A DNA stretch of 20,026 bases from assembly GCA_036794395.1 (NCBI GenBank), contig DAIRGS010000116.1, positions 1-20,026 on the forward strand, written 5' to 3'. Below are positions 1 to 5,932 of the stretch, in pieces (within the stretch, counting starts at the first letter, position 1; every line of letters begins with the position of its first letter). This stretch comes from DASXMX01 sp036794395 (GTDB taxonomy: Bacteria; Planctomycetota; Phycisphaerae; Tepidisphaerales; Tepidisphaeraceae). Under the pieces are notes generated by a model. It ran no database searches and had not been told where the DNA came from. It saw nothing but the letters and a program-made list of their open reading frames with translations. The position numbers and the translations under genes were made by a program.

Positions 1-196
1 CCTTCAACGGCAGGGTACCGAGTATACCCCGCCATAAATGTCCTGCACCCTGTGGGAGGGCAGGGGGGGGTCGTCGGGTTGCTTTGGCATCTGCCGTGCG
101 AACGTGAGCAGCCAGCGACTGTGGTCACATCTGCTGGGCATGCGCTACAGAGTGCCGAGCGGTCGTTCGGGCTGTCAACTCAAACCCCCCTCGCTA

Positions 197-222
197 CCCT
201 CCCCCGGCGTACCGGTGGAGGG
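197..222. terminator. GC-rich hairpin beyond arfB
   Basis: Six-base arms CCCTCC (197-202) and GGAGGG (217-222) enclose a second CCGG/CCGG stem (204-207 with 212-215) and a CGTA loop. It lies 34 bases past the arfB stop and could end arfB transcription. There is no run of T after it on either strand, so it is a stable hairpin of uncertain role rather than a classical intrinsic terminator. The rest of 1-255 shows no gene that I can support. Confidence 0.35.
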
Positions 223-255
223 ACAACAGAGCCGCCTAAAGTGTCACGGACCCAT

Positions 256-702
256 TCACTCCTCCCCCCGCCTCCGCGACTTGATCTCCGAGCGATGCTT
301 TTTCGATTTCAACCGCCGCTCCCGCGCTCCGCGCGACGGCTTGGTTTTCCGTCGGGCCTTGGGCTCGTGCATCGCCCCAACGAGCAACTCGCGCAGGCGC
401 TCCATGACCGCGGCCCGGTTCCCCTCCTGCGTCCGCTCGGTATCCGATGAGATGTGAATCTCTCCGCTGGCCAGTAATCGCTTTCCCGCGGTCCCCCGCA
501 ATCGCGTTAACGCGCGCTCGGTCAGACCCCTCAGCGCCTCCAGCGGAATCCAAAGCTCCGCCTTTGTATTCACCTTATTGACGTTTTGCCCACCCGGCCC
601 ACTACTGCGCGCATACTGCCACCGCATCGCCGACTCCGCTACGCGCACGCGCGGCGCAAGCTCGATTCCCGCCGGGACGAATAAATCTTCAGGTACGGTC
701 AT
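256..702 (-). CDS. arfB: Peptidyl-tRNA hydrolase ArfB (ribosome rescue factor)
   Basis: This 148-residue protein is a small release-factor-like hydrolase that frees nascent chains from ribosomes stalled on mRNAs lacking a stop codon. The catalytic GGQ tripeptide is at residues 37-39 inside RSSGPGGQNVNKVNTKAEL, the hallmark of the class I release-factor catalytic domain. There is no codon-recognition domain. The last 40 or so residues are very rich in Lys and Arg, matching the basic ArfB tail that enters the empty mRNA channel. Escherichia coli ArfB is 140 residues, so the length fits. The ATG at 702 is chosen because the upstream TAAGG/GGTGG is a weak ribosome site and the N-terminus aligns with the family. 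It stands alone, with no partner gene downstream inside the window. Confidence 0.92.
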   Translation of the reverse strand: MTVPEDLFVPAGIELAPRVRVAESAMRWQYARSSGPGGQNVNKVNTKAELWIPLEALRGLTERALTRLRGTAGKRLLASGEIHISSDTERTQEGNRAAVMERLRELLVGAMHEPKARRKTKPSRGARERRLKSKKHRSEIKSRRRGEE

Positions 703-787
703 TCCACCGATACCTTACCCGCGGCAAGCGGCGCTGCCGAGCCCCCGCCCACCCTGGGCTCGCATAAGGCCCCTCCGACGCAAAACA

Positions 788-859
788 TGGGAGTGCGAGG
801 CTCCTGCCGAGCCTCATCTCGATCGAAAAACGCGGCTCGGCAGGAGCCTCGCACTCCCA
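788..859. repeat. 72-bp element with 26-bp perfect inverted repeat
   Basis: The arms at 788-813 and 834-859 are exact reverse complements, separated by a 20-base loop (814-833) that contains CGATCG. Both strands translate as GC-rich pseudo-proteins containing ECEAPAEP, a string I recall from many short planctomycete hypothetical proteins, which suggests a dispersed repeat. It could be a REP/MITE-like mobile hairpin or a strong transcription stop. It lies between arfB and fumC, with both 5'-end and 3'-end neighbours on the minus strand. The rest of 703-1000 holds no gene I can support. Confidence 0.8.
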
Positions 860-1000
860 CTGAACGCAAATGCGATCGCGATTGACCTGCCCGCCCACCG
901 CCGCTAAAGCCAGCGACGGCAACATGAGCTTCGATAGCCCTTTGCGAAGCGTCATTGGCGACCAGTCCTGTTCCCCGAAATTGAGCAGCTCGCGTCGCGA

Positions 1001-1133
1001 TGCAACGCCGTGCAACGTAATGCAACGTCACGCGAGGTCACCTGACGCAATGCAACGGAATGCAACGCCGTGCAACGTTTGCGGGGCGATTTGAGCGGAT
1101 GCAACGGTTTGCAACGGAATGCAACGCCGTGCA
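1001..1133. repeat. Array of TGCAACG heptamers phased at 10 bp
   Basis: Nine exact copies of TGCAACG start at 1001, 1011, 1021, 1051, 1061, 1071, 1100, 1110 and 1120, with a broken tenth (TGCAG) at 1130. Within each cluster of three the spacing is exactly 10 bp, and the clusters themselves recur every 49-50 bp. The three bases after each heptamer vary (CCG, TAA, TCA, GAA, TTT, GTT). The array ends 35 bases beyond the stop codon of fumC. No protein is supported here; the ORFs crossing it have no family resemblance. Confidence 0.85.
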
Positions 1134-1167
1134 GTTCTCCCCGTCCGTTTTCACCAACTTCGGCCTG

Positions 1168-2592
1168 TCATCCGCCCCCGCTGCCGACCATGTCGGCTTG
1201 CGGTTCGGTCATACGGCGCGCATCCAATGCCTTTTTCAACTCCGCGTCGGGCAACACCTTCCGCTCTTGCGCAATCGCTCTCACCGTCTTGCCCGTCTTG
1301 AAACTCTCCTTGGCAATATCGCCGGCCTTGTCATACCCGATGAGCGGCGCCAGGCTGGTACACATCGCCAGGCTCTGTTCAACCAGGCTCTCACACCGCT
1401 CGCGATTGGCCTCAAGGCCCGCCACGCAACGGTCGGCAAACACCGTTGCCGCCCGGCTCAGCAGCTCGATCGACTGAAGCAGGTTGTAGGCCATGACCGG
1501 CATCATCACGTTCAGCTCAAACGTGCTGCCCATCGCCCCAGACCACGCGATCGTCGCGTCATTGCCGACCACCTGCGCCGCCACCTGAAGCACCATCTCG
1601 CTCATGACCGGATTGACCTTGGCCGGCATGATGGAGCTGCCCGGCTGCGTCGCCGGGATGGAAATCTCCCCAATCCCGCAACGCGGCCCGCTGGCCAGCC
1701 AGCGAATGTCATTTGCAATCTTCGTCAGGCTTACCGCAATCGTCTTGAGCTGACCGCTCGCCTCCACCACCCCGTCTTTCGATGCCTGCGCCTCGAAATG
1801 ATTCTTCGCCTCGACAAACTCAATCCCCGTCTTCTGCGCGATCACCGCGACTGCCTGCTTCGCATAATCCGGATGGGAGTTGATACCGGTGCCGACAGCC
1901 GTCCCGCCCAGCGGAAGCTCGCGCAGCGCCCGAATCGCCTTTTGACACCGATCGATTCCCAGCTTCGCCTGATGCGCATATCCGCTCAATTCCTGCCCGA
2001 GCCGGATCGGGGTGGCATCCTGCAAATGGGTGCGCCCGATCTTCACGACGTCGTCGTATTGCTTGCCCTTTTTCTCCAGCGCCTCGGCCAGATGCCCCAG
2101 CGCCGGCACGAGCGATTCCTTCATCGCCACCGCCGCGGAGATATGCATGGCGGTCGGAATGGTGTCGTTGGAGCTTTGCTCCATGTTCACATGATCATTC
2201 GGATGCACCGGCTCCTTCCCGCCGCGATTCCCGGTCGCGATCTCATTGGCCCGGCTGGCGATCACTTCGTTGGCATTCATGTTGGTCGACGTTCCAGATC
2301 CGGTCTGGAAAATGTCCACCACGAACTGCCCATCCAGCTTCCCCTCCATCACCTCGGCCGCGGCCGACTGAATCAGCGATTTCTTCTTCTCATCCAGCAA
2401 CCCCAGCTTCAGATTGACATCCGCGCACGCCCACTTGATCAACCCCATCGCCGAGATGAACCGCCGGGAGAACCGCAAATCCGAAATCGGAAAATTCTCC
2501 ACCGCCCGCCCCGTCGATGCACCGTAATACGCATCGCCAGGCACCTTCATCTCCCCCATCGAATCCTTCTCCGTCCGCATCGATTCAGCCAT
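1168..2592 (-). CDS. fumC: Class II fumarate hydratase
   Basis: This is the iron-independent fumarase that interconverts fumarate and L-malate in the tricarboxylic acid cycle. The 474-residue chain matches the usual length (E. coli FumC 467). The superfamily signature GSSIMPAKVNP is at residues 318-328, with the catalytic-loop serine at about 320 and the lysine at 325. The other conserved active-site block GRTHLQDATP is at 187-196, and TGSGTSTNMNANEV at 98-110 forms the third conserved region. The start is set by a GAGG ribosome site six bases before the ATG. The C-terminus ends in an unusual GSGGG. The first 32 codons and upstream region are duplicated 503 bp away. The long antisense reading frame on the plus strand (1060-2973) is a composition shadow. 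Confidence 0.97.
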   Translation of the reverse strand: MAESMRTEKDSMGEMKVPGDAYYGASTGRAVENFPISDLRFSRRFISAMGLIKWACADVNLKLGLLDEKKKSLIQSAAAEVMEGKLDGQFVVDIFQTGSGTSTNMNANEVIASRANEIATGNRGGKEPVHPNDHVNMEQSSNDTIPTAMHISAAVAMKESLVPALGHLAEALEKKGKQYDDVVKIGRTHLQDATPIRLGQELSGYAHQAKLGIDRCQKAIRALRELPLGGTAVGTGINSHPDYAKQAVAVIAQKTGIEFVEAKNHFEAQASKDGVVEASGQLKTIAVSLTKIANDIRWLASGPRCGIGEISIPATQPGSSIMPAKVNPVMSEMVLQVAAQVVGNDATIAWSGAMGSTFELNVMMPVMAYNLLQSIELLSRAATVFADRCVAGLEANRERCESLVEQSLAMCTSLAPLIGYDKAGDIAKESFKTGKTVRAIAQERKVLPDAELKKALDARRMTEPQADMVGSGGG

Positions 2593-2657
2593 TTTTTACC
2601 TCGTGAAATTCCAAGACCGCTGATTATTGAGAATTCTCACGCTTCATCAAATCCGTT
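2497..2657 (-). repeat. fumC 5' duplication, copy 1 (in the intact gene)
   Basis: This 161-base segment covers the first 32 codons of fumC and 65 bases upstream. It recurs at 3000-3160 at an offset of exactly 503, in the same orientation. By direct comparison only four positions differ (2521, 2537, 2539, 2653), about 97.5% identity. Confidence 0.95.
2628..2639. promoter_or_regulatory. 12-bp palindrome TGAGAATTCTCA upstream of fumC
   Basis: The perfect palindrome TGAGAATTCTCA sits 36 bases upstream of the fumC start codon, between a TTGATG and a TAATCA that could act as weak promoter boxes. It is kept unchanged in the duplicated copy at 3131-3142. Its symmetry and location suit a dimeric regulator, but I cannot name one, and the promoter boxes are poor matches. 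Confidence 0.4.
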
Positions 2658-2845
2658 AGCCGCGGCGCGCCCCGAAAACCGCCTGGATGAAGACGCCAGC
2701 ACCAACGACGACGCTGGCGGCTTCAACTACATCGCCCTGCGCCCTTCGCTGCCGTTCGCCTTCTCGCGGGACGTGTCGGGAACCCTCTCGCGATGGTTGC
2801 CGCGCGTATGGAATTTGACGTCCGACACCCAAGTGTGGCTTGGCG

Positions 2846-2931
2846 GAGCGGAACAGCGTGAGCTTGCCGACGCCGCGGTTGAGGATGTGCTGGATGACGC
2901 CCCTGGCGGCGACGCGAGCGGTGCGTGGCAT
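2846..2931 (-). pseudogene. REP-associated tyrosine transposase, N-terminal remnant
   Basis: The reading frame starting at 2931 begins MPRTARVAARGVIQHILNRG and continues VGKLTLF, which matches the typical N-terminus of REP-associated tyrosine (Y1) transposases (MPRxAR...HVLNRGxGRxxLF). After about 28 residues the resemblance stops. The conserved acidic/aromatic block and the HUH-type histidine motif (xPNHxH) are missing from all frames nearby, so the gene is truncated and cannot encode an active enzyme. The following bases to 2660 show no family I recognise. Its position between the two fumC 5' copies suggests that it was part of the rearrangement that made them. Confidence 0.65.
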
Positions 2932-2969
2932 GGATGGGAGTTCACCGGGGGGGCGCCGGATAATTCAAT

Positions 2970-3095
2970 TTAATTCGGAGTCGTCCCGTTAAGAGTGTCC
3001 TCCACCGCCCGCCCCGTCGATGCCCCGTAATACGCATCGGCCGGCACCTTCATCTCCCCCATCGAATCCTTCTCCGTCCGCATCGATTCAGCCAT
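2970..3095 (-). pseudogene. Truncated duplicate of fumC 5' end
   Basis: An ATG at 3095 keeps its GAGG ribosome site and reads 32 codons homologous to fumC, then leaves the homology at position 3000. Nine unrelated codons (DTLNGTTPN) follow before a TAA at 2970-2972, giving 41 residues. Compared with fumC there are two silent changes (CCT/CCG, GGT/GGG) and one replacement, so the copy reads VPADAYYG where fumC has VPGDAYYG. Alanine is the common residue here in class II fumarases, so the copy keeps the more ancestral-looking codon. It lacks every catalytic segment and cannot be a fumarase. Whether the short peptide is made is unknown. Confidence 0.85.
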
Positions 3096-3160
3096 TTTTT
3101 ACCTCGTGAAATTCCAAGACCGCTGATTATTGAGAATTCTCACGCTTCATCAAATGCGTT
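3000..3160 (-). repeat. fumC 5' duplication, copy 2
   Basis: This is the second copy of the 161-base segment described at 2497-2657, including the upstream palindrome at 3131-3142. Just outside it, weaker similarity continues: both copies are followed on the plus strand by a short GC-rich stretch ending GAAAACCGCC (2674-2683 and 3186-3195). The duplicated unit may therefore have extended further and decayed. Confidence 0.95.
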
Positions 3161-3468
3161 GGCGGCGGAGCGAGCCGAAAAGCCGAAAACCGCCGTAACC
3201 GTTCGGCCTAGCCCGTCCCTCAACGGACGATGGCGGCAAGGCGCATGCTGCTCCGCATGTTCCTACAACCTCACCGGCAACAGCCTTTGGAATCAATTTG
3301 GACTTCGCTTCGAGGGTTGCGGCGTTCTTTACGAGTGGTGCCGGATTAGCTCGCCACAGCGCTCGCGATATCTGATGGAAGTGCCTTTTGACCCTACTCC
3401 CATGACCAACAGCATCGAGACTCACAACAGCCCCACCACTTACCCGACGGCGCGGGTAAGATCGGGCC
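3161..3468. other. Intergenic stretch without a supported gene
   Basis: This 308-base stretch lies between the fumC duplicate and the next gene. Reading frames are open on both strands, but none shows a domain, a ribosome site with a sensible start, or a protein-like pattern. The left end (3161-3195) holds the GC-rich GGCGG...CCGCC sequence that also occurs in decayed form beside the intact fumC. Nothing else is seen. Confidence 0.5.
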
Positions 3469-4116
3469 ATGACCGAAGCGGAGTGGCTGTCGTGTACCGA
3501 TCCAAGGCCGATGCTGGCATTCCTTCGGCGCGCGGCAAGCGAGAGGAAGATGCGATTGTTGGGACTCGGCTGCTGCCGTCAGTTTCGGGACCAACTCGAC
3601 ATCAACGCTTTGATCGATGCCTTCAGGTCCGTCGAGTATTACGCGGACACGGGGAAGACTAAGGCAGCGTTGAAGCGTGCGAGGCAAGCGGTCAAAGAGA
3701 TACGGCATTCAATTCCCAATGCGGACAAGTCGCGAGTCGTGGAGTGGGTGGCTCTTTGGCTGACTGAGGTGGTGGCGAGTGAGAACGCGGCTGCTGGCGT
3801 GGGCGATGAAGTGATTCGCCTCACGTCTTTGGGACTCATCGGCCCCGACGTTGAGGCATCACTTAACCCTCTCATGCGCTGCGTGTTTGGAGATCTATTC
3901 CGGCACCACCCCAACAATCCGGCTAAGCTTAGGGGGGATGTCATCGACATGGCGAAGACGATCTACGATACCCATGCCTTCAACCGCATGCCGGAACTGG
4001 CAGACGCCTTGGAAGCGGACGGTTGCACAGACGCGGACATCCTCGCCCACTGCCGGAAGCCGGGACCGCACGTTCGCGGCTGCTGGGTGGTTGATCTGCT
4101 TCTGGGTCGAGAATAA
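3469..4116 (+). CDS. Planctomycete-expanded protein of unknown function
   Basis: The 215-residue product has no signal peptide or membrane segment and looks cytoplasmic. Its N-terminus (MTEAEWLSCTDPRPMLAFLR, followed by a Lys/Arg-Leu block and a CCRQF stretch at about residues 35-39) and its C-terminus (ILAHCRKPGPHVRGCWVVDL then LLG) match a family that I recall as present in many copies in Gemmata-type planctomycetes, often beside TIGR02996-domain proteins. The conserved middle block DTHAFNRMPELADALEADGC is also present. No catalytic residues are known to me and I assign no function. The start has no clear Shine-Dalgarno sequence, but the MTEAEW opening is the family's own. It stands alone on the plus strand beside recombination debris, which fits a recently moved accessory gene. 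Confidence 0.75.
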   Translation: MTEAEWLSCTDPRPMLAFLRRAASERKMRLLGLGCCRQFRDQLDINALIDAFRSVEYYADTGKTKAALKRARQAVKEIRHSIPNADKSRVVEWVALWLTEVVASENAAAGVGDEVIRLTSLGLIGPDVEASLNPLMRCVFGDLFRHHPNNPAKLRGDVIDMAKTIYDTHAFNRMPELADALEADGCTDADILAHCRKPGPHVRGCWVVDLLLGRE

Positions 4117-4463
4117 TCGCATGCTGTGCGATACGGTATTTCGATCATTGTTGCATCAGAGGGAAAAGGATGAAGAAGGAATCCCGACGAAACCAACCTC
4201 GTTGAAACCGACTGGTTTGCTCATCTGAAACCGTCCAGTTCGGACGGCTTGCCCCAAGGCTCAAATGCCGAATCAAATAGCTCAAATCCGTAGTGGCTAC
4301 AAAAAGATCGGAATCGTGCGAGTTGTTGCATCTGCGTCTCGTTTCAGTGAGGCCAACGCTACCGTCAGGAACTCGATTGATGATTCTCTTCCGTCAGGGG
4401 AATTCTAATCGACAATCGCGACCCGCTTTGTAATGGTGTCACGAGCATACACGGGAGAGCAAC
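4117..4463. other. Intergenic stretch, no gene seen
   Basis: The 347 bases after the planctomycete gene contain no supported coding region. They hold one clear hairpin (4231-4247), a smaller AAACC/GGTTT stem just before it (4205-4217), and at the right end a GGGAG ribosome site for the short Cys-containing frame that starts at 4464. Confidence 0.5.
4231..4247 (+). terminator. Hairpin CCGTCC/GGACGG, possible terminator
   Basis: Six-base perfect arms with a five-base loop (AGTTC) are followed by CTTGCCCC instead of a T-run. It lies 115 bases beyond the stop of the gene ending at 4116. Its role is uncertain. Confidence 0.3.
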
Positions 4464-4632
4464 ATGCCCTTCAAGTGCCCGAATTGCGGACGTGAACTTT
4501 ACAAGGCGGCGGAAAAGGGGACATTCCTAATTATGGACACTTTTTATAAAATAGGAATGTCCCCTTTTCTTCGTCCAAATCGCCACTCCCGGCGGCACTG
4601 GCGAAATCGTGCTGCTGGAGCGACTGCTGCCG
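4464..4632 (+). pseudogene. Small Cys-motif gene split by an inverted-repeat element
   Basis: An ATG at 4464 has a good ribosome site (GGGAG, six bases upstream). It opens MPFKCPNCGRELYKAA, whose CPNCG is a typical half of a zinc ribbon. The frame then runs into the 58-base element at 4512-4569. Removing exactly that element continues the reading as FVQIATPGGTGEIVLLERLL, with mostly G or C in third positions. That suggests a formerly continuous gene. Beyond 4633 the frame overlaps the well-supported minus-strand protease-like gene, so the original 3' end is unclear and may be lost. As it stands the ORF reads through the element in another frame to 4709. The function is unknown; a zinc-binding protein is the most that can be said. 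Confidence 0.5.
4512..4569. mobile_element. 58-bp MITE/REP-like element with 18-bp inverted repeats
   Basis: The arms 4512-4529 and 4552-4569 are perfect reverse complements (18 bp) around a 22-base AT-rich loop. The arms carry GGGGACATTCC. Elements of this type (GGGGACATTCC...GGAATGTCCCC) are familiar to me as dispersed short repeats linked to REP-associated tyrosine transposases. A remnant of such a transposase lies at 2846-2931. The element codes for nothing and sits inside a short Cys-containing reading frame. Confidence 0.75.
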
Positions 4633-5859
4633 TCACCTCAAGGCGCGTACGACTTCGTCAAACTTTGGTTGCGCGGCGTCCCAATGATCGGGAGTGGTCC
4701 AGCAGATGACCTCGCAGAAACAGCCGTTTATCTCCAGCATGATAATACGAAAGTGCATCCGTAAGTTTTGGGCCTCGCCGGTCATCTCATATTCGACCGT
4801 TGCTCGGCTGCCACGTTTGTTCGCCGTCAAATCCGTTTCCCTGCGGCTTGCCAGCGCCAAACTCTCTGTTGTGTGGCTTTTGACAAGTTTGGCCCACGCC
4901 ATGAGATCCACGTCTTCGTCAAAATCGGCGCGCGCCTCGCCGATGACTTCGAAGTAGGCGTTCAAGGTACTGTACTCGGCTAACTTCAAGACTCTCGGAC
5001 GTTCCAATGTCTTTTGCGCCCAACCGGCGGGCAAATCGATGTGCACGACGTCTATCGGCCGCGGCGCCGGCGGATCATCGCGGTGCTGCCACAGTTGTAC
5101 GGCCAGCGCAGCGTCCTCACCACCGAACTCGATTTCCAGTCCATCCTTTTGCTTCAGCTCAGATTCCCTCGATACGCCGTGGCCGAGCAGTTGCCCATTT
5201 ACATCGACGATCGGCGCTCCGCTGAATCCGGCTATATGGACCGGCGGGCTGAATTCGTAAGTGAAATAGTGCTTGCCAGGCCGACCCGTTACAACGCCCT
5301 TGTAAACGTTTTGTGACGAATCTGGATCAGAATACGGAACACCGACGAGATACACGGTTTCACCGACCTCGGCCGGTTTGAGCCTTACCGTCAACGGCGC
5401 CGCCGGCAACTTGCCCTTCGAATCAGTGAGACGCAACAACAACCAGTCGTGCGTAGATTCGCCATTTATGGTCACTGCCCTCCCCTTACCTTCAACGAAA
5501 AGAGTGGGCTTCGTTCGCGGAAACGCTCGCCAAGTCTGCAATACCTTGTCCAGATCATTGATCGGGATCGGCGGATTTACGCCGCCGGGTTCCTTGATGA
5601 GATGTTTTGCAGTCCCCAGATACACCAATCCATCGGGCATTCGAACCAGAAATGCGCTGGCGCCTTCCAGGGAAGTATGTCCCTCAAAAGTTGCCTGGTT
5701 GTTGAGGACAAGTTGTGGCCACTTGGCGGTGGGAAGTTTTGCCCAAGTCTCCGCCTGCTGAAGGCCGGGAGCATCGGCACCGAAGGCGAAGTCGCAGACC
5801 AGAAAGCAGGCTGCCAGCACCAAAATCAGTGAGATCCCAATTGGCGTTCTAAATCGCAT
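4633..5859 (-). CDS. Exported trypsin-like serine protease-fold protein
   Basis: The 408-residue product starts at the ATG at 5857-5859, which has GAGGG four bases upstream; a TTG six residues earlier is less likely. Residues 1-29 form a signal peptide (MRFRTPIGI then a long hydrophobic core, ending AFGADA). A chymotrypsin-fold domain follows, with a plausible triad: His86 in GTAKHLI, Asp138 in THDWLLLRL and Ser213 in GFSGAPIVD. The serine motif differs from the usual GDSGGP. From about residue 280 a second alpha/beta domain (GWAQKTLERPRVL to the end) resembles PsbP/DcrB-like folds; this assignment is tentative. It probably works in the periplasm as a protease or an inactive relative. It is a single gene with a 73-base gap to ygfZ upstream. 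Confidence 0.75.
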   Translation of the reverse strand: MRFRTPIGISLILVLAACFLVCDFAFGADAPGLQQAETWAKLPTAKWPQLVLNNQATFEGHTSLEGASAFLVRMPDGLVYLGTAKHLIKEPGGVNPPIPINDLDKVLQTWRAFPRTKPTLFVEGKGRAVTINGESTHDWLLLRLTDSKGKLPAAPLTVRLKPAEVGETVYLVGVPYSDPDSSQNVYKGVVTGRPGKHYFTYEFSPPVHIAGFSGAPIVDVNGQLLGHGVSRESELKQKDGLEIEFGGEDAALAVQLWQHRDDPPAPRPIDVVHIDLPAGWAQKTLERPRVLKLAEYSTLNAYFEVIGEARADFDEDVDLMAWAKLVKSHTTESLALASRRETDLTANKRGSRATVEYEMTGEAQNLRMHFRIIMLEINGCFCEVICWTTPDHWDAAQPKFDEVVRALR

Positions 5860-5932
5860 AAGACCCTCGAACAATTGTTCAGATTAGTCCGCTCCGTGTT
5901 TCGAATGTTACTATTTTTATTCGCTCGGCGCA

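Noticed and set aside
1001..1133. CRISPR array
   Set aside because: Repeats are 7 bp on a 10-bp grid with no 25-40 bp repeats or unique spacers, and no cas genes are nearby.
2656..2845. C-terminal part of the transposase frame
   Set aside because: Beyond about 28 residues it lacks all conserved transposase motifs, so only the N-terminal remnant is annotated.
1060..2973. 637-residue plus-strand reading frame
   Set aside because: It lies antisense to fumC and is rich in Arg, His and Pro, as expected from the complement of GC-rich codons. fumC is certain from its signature motifs.
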